This document shows positions 28,230-39,104 of a stretch of 64,000 nucleotides of DNA, in pieces. Position 1 is the first letter of the stretch. Each line of letters starts with the position of its first letter. This stretch comes from Chrysomallon squamiferum (lineage: Eukaryota > Mollusca > Gastropoda > Neomphalida > Peltospiridae). The stretch is taken from assembly GCA_012295275.1 (NCBI GenBank), contig CM022675.1, positions 510,229 through 574,228 of the forward strand, in the 5' to 3' direction. Position numbers and translations under genes: made by a program. Below the pieces are notes generated by a model. It was not told where the DNA came from. It was given only the letters and a program-made list of their open reading frames with translations, and searched no databases.

Positions 28230-30463
28230 GCAGTAGTAATAGTAGTAGTAGTAGTAGTATTTTATAATAAAAATTATAACAATGATATAATCATAATGAT
28301 TACAATAGAAATAGCAAATGGCATATTACATGTGTAAGTAAATCTAAAATAAATCTTTATGCAATAGGCGAGGATCGTTGGCTGTGCACGTTGCTTCTAC
28401 AACAAGGATACCGGGTTGATTACGTCGCTGCCGCAGACGCATTTACCTATGTACCAGAAGGCTTTAACGAATTCTTCAACCAGCGACGTCGATGGATGCC
28501 CTCAACATTAGCAAACATCATGGACCTCTTGAGGAGTGCTAAGGTGACCGTAGCCACAAATCGTAACATCAGTTGGCTGTATATATTCTATCAAATGGCT
28601 ATCATGTTTGGCACTGTTATTGGACCAGGAACGATCATGTTGCAGATTGCTGGTTCTATCCAGGTAGTGTTTGGTCTTGATCTCACAATATGCAATGTGA
28701 TTTCAGTGATACCGCCAGCAGTTTTTATTGTGGCATGCTACCATCTCAAACCCAAATACCAACTTATGTTCGCTGCTATTCTCAGCACAGCATATGCATT
28801 TCTCATGGTTGTCGTCTTATTTGGGACAGTTGCAACAGCTATTCGGAAATCCCCTTTTGAACCTAGTGTAGTTTTCTTCTTCGGATTAATTATATTCTTC
28901 ATTTTCACGGGGTTGTTACACATTAAAGAAATATCCTGTTTAATCCACGGCTTTTTGTACTTGCTTTGTCTCCCTTCAGGTTATTTGATCCTGGTCATTT
29001 ATTCCTTATGTAATCTGTTCAACGTTTCCTGGGGCACACGCGAAGCACCCAAGAGAAAAACTCAAGCAGAGCTGGAACAGGAAAAAACAGCAAAGCAGAA
29101 AAAGAAAAATGGATTTTTTTCTAGGTTATTCTCTCGATCAACCAACGTAAAGGACGTCAAAGAGTTGTTCCAAAGTGTAGGAAGTTTAGCTTGGAGAAAA
29201 GAGGAAACCATACAAGAACAAATCTTAGAAAACGTAAGTGAGCTGAACTCAAATTTTGCAAGATATGCTTCTCACGGAAATAAACCTTTGGATGAGAAGG
29301 TCCATGAACAAGCCGTTGTAAAAGTTGAAGAAAGAAATGAATATGAAATTACAGAAGAGGAAGAACCCACTGAACCCGAACTCGTGCAGTTACCTACCCA
29401 AACTATCGCTACGGATGACTGGTTAGATGATCCTGAGCTGGGAAATGGTCAAACGTTACAAATAAATGAGGATGAAAATCAGTTTTGGAAACGATTTATC
29501 AAAAAATATCTGAAGCCTCTTGAAAAAGACGAACAAAAGGAAAATCAGACAAAGGCAGGTTTACTGCAGCTCAGAGATAATTATGTATTTTTATTCATAA
29601 TGTTGAATCTTTTGTGGATCGCACTGAATTATATGTTCCAACGTGAAAAGCTGTTAGTAATTCAAATACCTGCATGGAATGAAAAAGTTGAAATTCTAAG
29701 CTTCTGCTTTGTGATATTTTACTTGGGAATTGTATTAATCCAAATTCTGGGTATGCTTGTTCATCGATGGGGGACGCTTCAACATGTGATATCTGTAACA
29801 GAGATATCTTTGTTCAAAAAGAAAACAACAGGTCTGTCAGATTCCTTTGAATTTGAGGACGCATTGAAATTCTGTCAAGCATTCAACCACGAACCAGTTC
29901 CTGACTATCTGGACGAAAACGAAGAAGAAAACAAGCACACTGTACTAGAAACTGCTGTGGTCCTTGGTAAATCAATTCATACAAAAGCTGAACTCGGAAA
30001 GTCATTAAGGCAGACAATTATATCTAAGAGAGACAACCTCTCGAGAAGCCGAAGCGGAGCAGCGTTACTGACAAGTGTAAAACAAGGAATACCTTTGTAT
30101 CTTCAAGGTACGGCACTAAACAAGAATGACGAGAATGCTGATGGAGATGCCGTTTCCTTTGTTCGGAGTTTGCGGCAGTCTATTGCAAGAGACAAGACTG
30201 TGACAAAAAACACCAAATCTCAGCCTTCGATTTTACGCCGAGGACATTTGCGTGAAACTGGAAATCACGTGATCGATCGTGTAAAAGATAGAGTTCGATT
30301 TGAAGAGGATAACGAAGATGGCGAGGAAAACGAATATCAGAGTCTTGATGGTTTTGGTCAGGGAACAATGGGAAGAAGTTTCGCTAAGAAAATGAAATAT
30401 TTGAAACAGTCCTTAAAGAAAGAAAGGAACGGATTTGACGGTTTTGTTACTAATGTTCCTTAA
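1..30463 (+). CDS. Chitin synthase, 13 exons, 5'-partial (spliced gene model)
   Basis: Membrane glycosyltransferase 2 family enzyme that polymerises UDP-N-acetylglucosamine into chitin and extrudes it across the plasma membrane. The exons are 1-258, 368-555, 823-1006, 1421-1546, 1653-2527, 2827-3066, 3385-3464, 3644-3746, 4155-4308, 26850-26993, 27400-27535, 27700-27900 and 28368-30463. Every junction is GT-AG and in phase, giving 1594 residues with no internal stop. Family hallmarks: WDIFR (about 151-155), YACATMWHE (602-610), AHIFFDDA, KDKNKIRHRKRWSQ joined to VMYMYYLLGY across the giant intron, LDGD (793-796), EDR (898-900), QRRRW (935-939) and SWGTRE (1117-1122). About ten hydrophobic segments precede the catalytic domain, and five plus two follow it. 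Some molluscan chitin synthases carry an N-terminal myosin head; that part would lie left of the window and cannot be judged. A damaged second copy of exons 3-8 lies inside the intron. Confidence 0.95.
368..555 (+). CDS. Chitin synthase exon 2
   Basis: The acceptor TTTTTTTCTCGTAG opens 62 codons plus two bases, starting NPEEEEPTSSNDSNLNSS, then a Ser/Glu-rich stretch (SVESCSEKRPSLPSRNSESE). The donor is GC|GTAAGA. This looks like a disordered, possibly phosphorylated linker between the charged helix and the first membrane region. There is no counterpart in the second copy, whose homology starts inside the following intron. Confidence 0.85.
823..1006 (+). CDS. Chitin synthase exon 3: WDIFR motif and first membrane segment
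   Basis: The exon encodes AYWDIFRIVDRELPVKDVHE followed by a hydrophobic stretch (KLFFYLFFFLVLLIGCVTQ) that is the first transmembrane helix, then VSLMLLLKQLRNETN. The Trp-Asp-Ile-Phe-Arg motif just before the first membrane helix is typical of animal chitin synthases. Acceptor is TTTACTGCAG and donor AAC|GTATGA, leaving phase 0. The damaged copy is at 17771-17948. Confidence 0.9.
1007..1420 (+). other. Chitin synthase intron 3 with TATG-type microsatellite
   Basis: The 414-bp intron contains a degenerate (TGTA/TATG)n run at about 1070-1220. Short open frames on both strands here are translations of that microsatellite. The copy-2 intron (17949-18256) shares the ends but has a differently expanded TATG run. 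Confidence 0.7.
1421..1546 (+). CDS. Chitin synthase exon 4: second membrane segment
   Basis: 42 codons, DSSKHLLTLLLVVIPYALTS onward to FGSFGMPSISTFVL, between GACACTGCAG and GTAGGT, phase 0 at both ends. It encodes one hydrophobic helix plus an amphipathic stretch. The second copy (18257-18382) has the same length and stays open, with conservative changes only. Confidence 0.92.
1653..2527 (+). CDS. Chitin synthase exon 5: membrane segments 3-10
   Basis: One 875-bp exon starting VFIMESLHTLGICLLIFRIL and ending NLAKFQR. It carries about eight hydrophobic helices and the conserved WEN in GCWENF. The exon ends in phase 2 (CAAAG|GTTTGT). Compared with the copy at 18585-19528, it lacks an in-frame stretch of 24 codons after ISSRHVK. 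It also contains the short internal repeat VNQTTVNQTT. A Met near the start gives an open frame from 1662, but the acceptor and phase show the exon begins at 1653. Confidence 0.93.
2827..3066 (+). CDS. Chitin synthase exon 6: start of catalytic domain
   Basis: Encodes LFTNPIYCGILTTENLLLNR then a charged linker and the hallmark RIYACATMWHENRVEMVQLL, which opens the GT2 catalytic domain. The splice after exon 5 restores an Arg codon, and the donor is CACAG|GTTTGT. The copy at 19781-20044 has ten more residues after LLLNRR and two single-codon deletions, so all length changes are multiples of three. Confidence 0.95.
3105..3260 (+). repeat. About 41-bp minisatellite in intron 6 (copy 1)
   Basis: Three to four units containing TTTCACACATACATATACAC followed by AGTATGACACACGAGATAGTAAA. 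The same repeat lies at the same place in copy 2 (20085-20290) with about five units, so unit number differs between the copies. This is what divergent haplotypes or duplicates would show. Confidence 0.85.
3385..3464 (+). CDS. Chitin synthase exon 7
   Basis: An 80-bp exon encoding LDADQWNRKQAMMLSGKEDP then NFYEYE, between TTCTTTTAG and GAAG|GTTATC. It continues the catalytic domain after KSLHR. The donor is weak at +3 to +5, but its use is fixed by phase, since the joined codon gives Ala in EAHIFFDDA. The copy at 20395-20473 has lost one base and is out of frame. Confidence 0.9.
3644..3746 (+). CDS. Chitin synthase exon 8: AHIFFDDA
   Basis: A 103-bp exon encoding the conserved HIFFDDALELDNNEKWVANS and then YVKMLVSLVEEACR. 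FFDDA belongs to the UDP-GlcNAc-binding part of the GT-A fold. Acceptor is ATTACACAG and donor TGCAG|GTAAAA. Only the first 16 bases of this exon survive in the second copy, where the 32-bp satellite begins abruptly. Confidence 0.93.
4155..4308 (+). CDS. Chitin synthase exon 9: ends at RKRWSQ
   Basis: Encodes SCVHNRPMTVHAPYKVITPY, GAQLVWQMPGENLLYVHVKD and KNKIRHRKRWSQ, ending in phase 0 at TCGCAG|GTATCC. In the family, RKRWSQ is followed directly by VMYMYYLLGY, exactly what exon 10 at 26850 supplies in phase 0. The next intron is 22.5 kb. The second copy block lacks this exon. Confidence 0.94.
4309..4544 (+). other. Unique start of the giant intron
   Basis: Unique AT-rich sequence between the exon 9 donor and the first satellite unit. 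A piece of it (about 4350-4520, containing TTATTTGCAGAGACGAG) reappears at 24851-24945 on the far side of the second satellite stretch, lacking about 95 bp between two TTTAACA repeats. It holds no exon needed by the gene: exons 9 and 10 join in phase without it. Confidence 0.7.
4545..17431 (+). repeat. 32-bp satellite array with higher-order structure (copy 1)
   Basis: About 12.9 kb, roughly 400 head-to-tail units of 32 bp; the consensus contains GAAGTCTGAGATATCTGTAC and TTTAGTATTACT. Variants include AGCTG, ACCTG and TCATC in the middle and GTGTT or CTTA at the end. Variant order repeats over long distances. The block from about 5160 recurs at about 8580 (offset about 3419), a block near 10600 recurs near 12700 (offset about 2104), and one near 7850 recurs near 15540 (offset about 7688). 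Thus kilobase blocks were duplicated inside the array. It lies in the chitin synthase intron and ends at a scaffold gap. Confidence 0.95.
17432..17631. other. Assembly gap of exactly 200 N
   Basis: 200 undetermined bases. The round length suggests a scaffolding placeholder rather than a measured gap. To the left is the satellite; to the right, sequence homologous to about 675 of the window begins. The 30 bases before the gap are a degenerate satellite unit. Confidence 0.98.
18585..19528 (+). pseudogene. Copy-2 exon 5 with 24 extra codons and three frameshifts
   Basis: Relative to 1653-2527 it has a 72-bp in-frame insertion at about 18741-18812 (residues starting EEVALFANRSRLTRC). It also has three separate one-base deletions: near 18900 (early TGA/TAA), at about 18989 (six T become five) and at about 19285 (four T become three). 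The three losses sum to three, so the frame is restored at the 3' end. Two of the three are in T homopolymers, a typical long-read error. Confidence 0.85.
19781..20044 (+). pseudogene. Copy-2 exon 6, open, with ten extra residues
   Basis: 264 bp against 240 bp in copy 1. It has ten added codons after LLLNRR (HNLRVIMHQR) and two single-codon losses, so the frame stays open to YACATMWHEN. Its splice sites are intact (AATTAAAG and CACAG|GTTTGT). Taken alone it would be a normal exon allele. Confidence 0.85.
20085..20290 (+). repeat. About 41-bp minisatellite in intron 6 (copy 2)
   Basis: About five units of the minisatellite seen at 3105-3260, in the equivalent intron of the second copy. Unit lengths vary slightly through small deletions. 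Confidence 0.85.
20656..24690 (+). repeat. 32-bp satellite array (copy 2, shortened and noisier)
   Basis: About 4.0 kb of the same 32-bp family, beginning directly after 16 bases of exon 8. Its start matches the variant order near 8690 (and 5270) of the first array. Its last 2 kb match the last 2 kb before the gap: variants at 15863-17400 recur in order at 23055-24520. It has more irregular breaks (for example about 21090, 23130 and 23830-23920). It reads as a collapsed version of the first array. Confidence 0.93.
24700..26849 (+). repeat. 65-bp minisatellite derived from the exon 10 splice acceptor
   Basis: About 33 diverged head-to-tail units of about 65 bp. Each unit holds an intron-like part (GATAAATCAGTAGATTAATG then TTGACAG) followed by an exon-like part (GTGATGTATATGTATTATCT then GCTGGGATAACAAAC). 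The second part equals the first ~27 coding bases of exon 10, encoding VMYMYYLLG, and then diverges into TAA. The last unit is the real exon start at 26850. The array begins within the tail of the 32-bp satellite and is interrupted near 24851-24965 by a fragment of unique intron and an (AT)n run. Confidence 0.9.
24851..24965 (+). repeat. Displaced copy of the post-exon-9 intron fragment
   Basis: Sequence containing TTTTATTTGCAGAGACGAGT and CATTTAAAAATTTAACAATA matches 4350-4520 but is shortened by about 95 bp. In copy 1 it precedes the 32-bp satellite; here it follows it, inside the 65-bp array. An (AT)n run ends it. Confidence 0.8.
26850..26993 (+). CDS. Chitin synthase exon 10: VMYMYYLLGY, adjoins the 65-bp minisatellite
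   Basis: 48 codons, VMYMYYLLGYKLTKESEDEL onward to RLAIFEHLNDDVVRK, phase 0 at both ends. Acceptor is ATGTTGACAG and donor AAAG|GTGAGT. The start is fixed by the join RKRWSQ to VMYMYYLLGY. The acceptor and the first ~27 coding bases are the last unit of the minisatellite that fills the preceding 2.1 kb. The upstream units differ by running into an in-frame TAA right after the codons for YLLG. Confidence 0.93.
26994..27399 (+). other. Chitin synthase intron 10
   Basis: 406 bp of AT-rich unique sequence with normal splice sites. No repeat or other gene seen. Confidence 0.8.
27400..27535 (+). CDS. Chitin synthase exon 11: LDGD catalytic motif
   Basis: Encodes SENTFVLALDGDTEFMPGAV then RLLVDRMRKDIKVGAACGRI HPTGAG. 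The DGD at 27427-27435 is the metal and UDP-sugar binding Asp motif of GT2 processive synthases. Acceptor is TTTTCTCAG and donor GCAG|GTATGT, ending in phase 1. Confidence 0.96.
27700..27900 (+). CDS. Chitin synthase exon 12: acceptor-site region
   Basis: Encodes GPLVWYQKFEYAIGHWLQKA, then TEHVLGCVLCSPGCFSLFRG, then SALMDDNIIRKYAILPTEPG HYLQYEQ. This region between LDGD and EDR is among the most conserved in chitin synthases and lines the nascent-chain site. Acceptor is ATCTTCTAG and donor CAAG|GTATGT, ending in phase 1. Confidence 0.96.
27901..28367 (+). other. Chitin synthase intron 12 with ATT and AGT microsatellites
   Basis: 467 bp containing (ATT)n at about 28185-28230 followed by an (AGT)n run to about 28260. 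Nothing else is recognisable. Confidence 0.8.
28368..30463 (+). CDS. Chitin synthase exon 13 (terminal): EDR, QRRRW, SWGTRE, C-terminal membrane region
   Basis: A single 2.1 kb terminal exon carries everything after the catalytic centre. It begins with EDR (28370-28378), the catalytic-base region, and QRRRW (28481-28495), which holds the growing chain. Five hydrophobic helices then form the chitin pore, followed by SWGTRE (29027-29044). A charged cytoplasmic stretch (about residues 1123-1300) is followed by two more membrane helices and a Ser/Arg-rich tail ending in NGFDGFVTNVP and TAA. It is open over 698 codons and uninterrupted by introns. The acceptor is ATGCAATAG. Confidence 0.96.
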
Positions 30464-30579
30464 ATCGGTAACTGAACTTTGATATTTCACGTGTTCTACC
30501 ATTCACGGATGAAGTCCGGTTACCTATCTTTTACTGATGTTCTCTCAAATACGAAACATTTCATACAAATTTTAGATTA

Positions 30580-31012
30580 AAAAAAAACACTGATTATTGA
30601 TTATCGATATTCGTTAAAATCATTGACTTTTAACTATAGATATTTGTAAAAATTACTGTTATTTGTCGATATATGTTAAAATTATTGACTGTTAACTATG
30701 GATATTTGTAAAAAAAAATACTGTTATTTGTCGATATAAGTCAAAATCATTGACTGTTAACTATGGATATTTCTAGAAAAAAAAATACTGTTATTTGTCG
30801 ATATATGTTAAACTCATTGACTGTTAACTGGATAAAAAAAAATACTGTTGCTTGTCGATATATGTCCAAATCATTTAGTGTTAACTATGGATATTTGTAA
30901 AAAATAGTGTTGTTTGTTGATATATGTTAAAATCATTGACTGTTAACTATGGATATTTGTAAAAAATAGTGTTATTTGTCGATATGTTAAAATCATTCAG
31001 TGTTTGCTGTTA
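30580..31012 (+). repeat. About 62-bp minisatellite in the chitin synthase 3' flank
   Basis: Six to seven units built from TTATTTGTCGATATATGTTA, then AATCATTGACTGTTAACTAT, then GGATATTTGTAAAAA. The A-run length differs in each unit. It begins about 120 bp after the stop codon and so probably lies in the 3' UTR. Confidence 0.85.
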
Positions 31013-31223
31013 ATATCTCTACCACCCGGTTTTTCTGTTGATAACACCTGAGCTGTCAGGAAAACGTGCTTGATCATTCGTCACGTGCATGATATAATTA
31101 TTTTTAAGTAGTTTAGTACCGGTAACGAAACATCATATTAATAACAGATACATATACATATATATATATATACAGATTAAAGAAAGAGAAAACGTTAACA
31201 GTAAAAAAAATAATAATTAAAAA

Positions 31224-31308
31224 AATAAAAAAGAAACATAGATATTTTCTTTAACATCGTTTTATTTTAATTACACAAAATAATCAATGAATCCAAAATA
31301 ACAATAAA
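31224..31308 (+). terminator. Candidate poly(A) signals of convergent genes
   Basis: AATAAA on the plus strand at 31224-31229 and 31303-31308 could end the chitin synthase transcript. On the minus strand AATAAA (TTTATT at 31261-31266) could end the EF-hand transcript. All are in A/T-rich sequence, so chance hits are quite possible. Confidence 0.25.
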
Positions 31309-31960
31309 TTATAAACACAAACTAATACAAATAAACAGGAGTATACATTCCATTAATCTAAATTATTATTGTTGTTTTTGTTGTTGTTGTTGTTGTTGTT
31401 GCTGCTGCTGTTGTTATTGTTGTTGTTATTCTTACTGCTGTTGTTTTCGTTAATGCATTAATTAACTGAATTATTTTCCGTATGCAGTTTTTAATTCTTG
31501 CTATACAACAGTAATCGTGACGTCACTTCGTTGATAAAAAATCGTGTTTTTGGGCAATGACTAGCTATTCGGAATACATTAAGTTATAAAGAACACTGAA
31601 ATCTTTTCAGAATATGTATAATGTCAACATGTGGTCTTTCAACGTGTGGGTTAAGCACGGCTGTTCCCTGTTTTATAATATCTTTCCAGCAGAGGCACTC
31701 ATTTCAAATATGAAAGACATGCAAATCCAGTATTTCTAACGAAAGAAAGCTGGGGCTAAATGAAGCGCAAAAAAATATATTTGTTTATATATTAAGCATT
31801 TGGTCAGCATAATAAAACAAAACAAACAGTAATTTATATAAGTAAATATTGTAAGTGTAACAGTGGAAAACATAATATTTAATGTATAATATATTTAATA
31901 TTTAATAGATAGGCATATAAACATATATAATATGATAGTAAGACATATATAATAATATCG

Positions 31961-31964
<4 letters not shown>

Positions 31965-32056
<92 letters not shown>
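31965..32056. repeat. (GA)n microsatellite
   Basis: About 46 perfect GA dinucleotides. Open frames across it on the minus strand (Leu-Ser repeats) are artefacts. Confidence 0.98.
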
Positions 32057-32059
<3 letters not shown>

Positions 32060-32393
32060 TAAGAAATAATACACAATAATATTACCAAAATTCATAATAT
32101 ATAAAATTCAAAACAAAATACAAAAACAAACAAAAAATGAGCTTAGTGATAAATGAGCATCATCATCAATCATCATTAATCATTCCAAACGAATAGTCAC
32201 GTGATCTTTGCTGAAAGTCTGTTTAAACGTTCTTCCTTTTTTCTTCTTCTTTTTTTTTAAAAATCACGGTTTTAGATGATAAATTTGAAAAATAATCATT
32301 ATAATTGCTTTCTTCTCTCCTTCGTTGAAAAGTAGACTACACCCTGCACCCTGTTAGATCAGATGTGGATTCGCCTCCTGGGGGTGGGGAAAG

Positions 32394-34918
<2,525 letters not shown>

Positions 34919-35507
34919 CTGGAAGGAGAAATAAATGAATAAATAAATGCATACGCTCGTACAAACCGATGAACATACATACATACATACATCCGTACAT
35001 ACGTACATACGTACATACATACATACATACATACACACATACATACACACACACACAAACACACACACAGACAGACACACACACAGAGAGAGACACACAC
35101 ACATACATACATACATACATACATACATACACAAACACACACACAGACACACACACAGAGAGAGACACACATATACACACAGACACACACACAAACACAC
35201 ACACACACATACATACATACATACATACATACATACATACATACATACATACATACATACATACATAAACTGGTGGAGAGATGGAGAAACAGAGAGGCAG
35301 GCCGAAATGTAGATAGACAAACAGACATACATACAGACAGAGAGAATAAAATACTTATAATCATTTAATTTACACACACAGACACACAGACACACACCAC
35401 ACACAAACATACACATGTAATTATATATATATATACATACATAAACACACCTGCTTATATAAATACACCAAACATAATATAAATCGATGAGTCAGTGTCT
35501 CTAGATT

Positions 35508-35548
<41 letters not shown>

Positions 35549-36050
35549 CGCGCGCGCGCGCGTGAAGAAAAACATACTGTCAGCTCTTCGTCTTAATTCT
35601 AATAACAGACACAGTTATTTCCCCTGCTCTCTGGGTCATAACATTCTATCCTGACTGTCATTTACGTATAAAATGAGTTCTGCAGACGTGGTGTGTTATA
35701 CAACACACATGGCATAAGCGAAGCAAAAATAAACACGAGAAATAAGAAAAAGCGAGAGAGAACATAAAAAGATAATAATAATAAACAATGAAGTAATAAA
35801 TAATAGGAAAGAGGGTAAATAAATAAATAATAATAACAAATAGTAGTAGTGTTGTGGTGGTGATGGTAGTAGTAGTAATGGTAGTAGTAGTAGCAGTAAT
35901 AGCAGTGGTAATAGCAGTAGTAATAGAAGTAGTTTTTGTTCTGTTTGTAGTAGTAGTAGTTGTTGTGATGGTAGTAATAATAACAAAAAAGAAAATTAAA
36001 AAAAAAAAAAAAAACAGAATATAAAGTAAAGAAAGAAATAAAATTCATCA

Positions 36051-36100
<50 letters not shown>

Positions 36101-36131
36101 ATAATCATCATTATTGCTATATTATTATTAG

Positions 36132-36209
<78 letters not shown>

Positions 36210-36250
36210 GCTGTTGTTGTTGTTTGTTTTGTTTTTGTTTGTTTTTTATT
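34919..36250. repeat. Microsatellite cluster upstream of the EF-hand exon
   Basis: (CATA)n and (CA)n mixture at 34970-35268, (CA)n at 35370-35415, a (TG)n-(CG)n tract at 35510-35563 that could adopt Z-DNA, (GTA)-type repeats at 35840-35975, (ATT)n at 36055-36178 and (TTG)n at 36179-36222. Many overlapping open frames are only repeat translations. Confidence 0.9.
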
Positions 36251-36531
36251 TATATGTATATATTAGTTTAAACCTAATTTTGGCCCAGCTGTTTACTGTT
36301 TTTGTTATAAAAGTCAAACCTCTTTGTAATGTACCCCAGTTGACCGCTTTCCACAAATGTTTACGCTCTAAAAATGTCTGAGCATCGACTGTCTGTATTT
36401 GAATACACTCAAACCCTGATGATGTAAAATATAATAAAAGTACCCGTTAATCTCTAACAGGCGATCTTGTCCACGATCATCAAGTAAACGAAGCTGAATT
36501 TTGAGTCATAAATAAAAATTCCATTTGCTGT

Positions 36532-36562
<31 letters not shown>

Positions 36563-37756
36563 TTTGTTATTTGTGTGTGTGTTGTTTTCTGGGTTTTTTT
36601 TTTTTTCCTTTTATGTATTTATTTTTAAAAAAAACTTCAAAGGAAATCAGCTTGGCATGATAAAAATGAAAATGCTTTTAAGTTGATATCTCTGAAGTGA
36701 TCAGTTTGTTGCCATTAGCTGACCACGTGCTGGTGTTTGCGGGATGTAGAAAATACTGTTTTATGACGTAGAAAATACTGTTTTATGACGTAGAAAATAC
36801 TGTGTTGTTTAGTATCAGTGTGACGAATAACGAATTTCCATGGAAACAGAAAGAACAGCATGTCCTTCATTTCTGTGCGAGCAGGGTTTTCTTTACCAAC
36901 GAAAACGTGTTTCAATTTCTTTAACTGTTATTGTTCATTACCTGGTTTATTTCATTTTGCTGAACTCTAGTTATAAAGATTGTTTTTCATGGAACATGCG
37001 TTTTATTATTCATAAATTTATTTATTTATTATAAATTATTTATTTATTTATTTATTTTTATTTTATTTTATTTTATATTTCCTGGGTTTTTTAAGCAATT
37101 TATTAATTTATTTTTTATCATCATTAATATTGTTATTATTATTATTTCCTTAAATTCGTTCGTTAGTATTTATCAGAATCGTTCAACATACTTTTTATCA
37201 TTCTCTACGACAAACAAGCCCCCTGCATTGAGATGAAAAGTAATTCAAAAACCTCAGAAAACTCGCTGTAATATCCATTTTCGTTAATAACTAAAGGGGT
37301 TTCAGGTATCAGGTAGTTTTTATAATTAAATTTATTTGGACTCGCTAATTATCCTCCCCCTCCCGCTAAAGTCAACAACGACTAAAATAATATTTATTTA
37401 TTTATTTATTATTGCTTTCTCTTAAAAAAATAAAAATAAAAAATAAAAAACAAGAACAATAAAAACTAATCTATGAACTCGGAGGTTATCTGTTCTTGAT
37501 TGTCGTTGGAATTTCCGGTCTGATGGAATCCCGCAGAATGTAACAAACAGCCCGCGCTGACTGTTGTCTAAATTTAGCTCGCAGATCTGCAGCGATGAAG
37601 AGGTGAACAAGACGAAAATTTATCGTGCAGCTGTTTTTCAGTTTACGGATATAACGTATGTGTCGCTTTGTGTTTTAAAAATATAACATAATAATGATGA
37701 AGATCATGATGATGACGATGATGATGATAACAGTAATAACGATGATCATGATCATG

Positions 37757-37795
<39 letters not shown>

Positions 37796-38335
37796 TTAAT
37801 AATAATAAATATGATTATGATGGTAATAATAATAAGAACAACAACAACAGCAGCAGCAACAACAACAACAACGCCCAGTAACAAAATAAAATAAATTCGT
37901 ACATAGTGCGTAGAGAATTGGCCTTCTTGTAAAAACCACGCCTCCATGAATCATAAAATTCATATGGGGCAGAAAAAATAATAATAATAAAGAAATCTGG
38001 GAGTATGTTAATCATTAATTTTATGATCATCTTTAGCTTTTTCAGGTGTGTTTTTTTTTTTTTTTTTTTTACTGTTATTCATTATTATTTTTATTTGTAT
38101 ATATATATATATTTGTTTGTTTGTTTTTTTCCCTAGAGAAAATACGGGAAAGTATTTACAACATATTTGATTGACCGAAAAAAATATACTTGTTGGAACG
38201 GATAAAAAGGCTTTAAAGCCGAACAGTTTAAGAGTACTTAGATGTGTGGATATATGTTATTATAGCTAATGTTCTAAGAGACTAACAGAATATATTAATT
38301 CACAAAATAATAATAATAATAATAATAATAAATAC
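36250..38335. other. Gene-poor AT-rich stretch
   Basis: Contains (TTTA)n at 36530-36565 and 37010-37060, three direct 22-bp repeats (GACGTAGAAAATACTGTTTT and variants) at about 36740-36805, mixed (GAT/AAT)n at 37690-37810, (CAA)n at 37836-37873 and poly(T) at 38045-38070. A non-repetitive segment at 37500-37610 with higher G+C is open on the minus strand but has no recognisable homology. Confidence 0.7.
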
Positions 38336-38336
38336 A

Positions 38337-38390
38337 TAAATAAATAAATTAAATTAAATTAAATTAAATTAAATTAAATTAAATTAAATA
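38337..38390. repeat. (AAATT)n microsatellite
   Basis: About nine AAATT units next to an (AATA)n run. Confidence 0.9.
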
Positions 38391-38959
38391 TCAGGGTTAT
38401 GATACGTACTTTTATTAAATGCCAATTATAAATGTGATAAAAAGTTTTAGGAGAAAGATTCTTTTTTTTTTTTTTTCTGTTTTTGTTTTCTTTTTTCTTC
38501 TGTTTTAAGTTGAAAGAGGCGATTGCATCATTTACGATTAGTCATGAACACAAACAGGGAAAGTCAGCACAGACCGCTGACGTCACTGATAAACTAAAAT
38601 GAATATAGTTTACGTATTTAATACCTACGGTATTTTTCGGTTCATGATCAAAGGGAGTCTTTTCTAAACTTGTTTACTCTTACCTGAAAATTGATATAGA
38701 AATAAAATAAAATAAGACAAAAATAATAATATTAGTTAAATAAATAAATAGATAAATAAGTAAATAAAACAAAATAAATTAAAACTAAAGTAAAATAAAT
38801 AGTTAAAATAAGCAAATGAATAAATGCTGTAACAGTATTTATAAAAGAAACAGCTGACACATTTGTAAATTAATCTATACTTTAATCTTTCCGCTTCCAG
38901 AACACAACATTAGATGTTTATCTCTATTTAATTTGAATACATATTACGCAACTAACGTT

Positions 38960-39022
<63 letters not shown>

Positions 39023-39038
39023 AGAAGAAGAAACCCGA

Positions 39039-39099
<61 letters not shown>
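38960..39099. repeat. (GA)n / (CT)n inverted pair
   Basis: About 29 GA units, a 23-bp spacer containing GAAGAAGAAGAAACCCGAAT, then about 29 CT units. The two arms are reverse complements, so the strand can fold into a long perfect hairpin. Confidence 0.95.

Positions 39100-39104
<5 letters not shown>

Larger units (their letters stand above)
31012..32393. other. Intergenic region between convergent genes
   Basis: Contains an (AT)n run at about 31150, (TTG/TGC)n at 31365-31445, a perfect CRE octamer TGACGTCA at 31518-31525, and a long (GA)n at 31965-32056. The remainder is unique AT-rich sequence. Presumed to hold both 3' UTRs; no exon seen. Confidence 0.6.
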
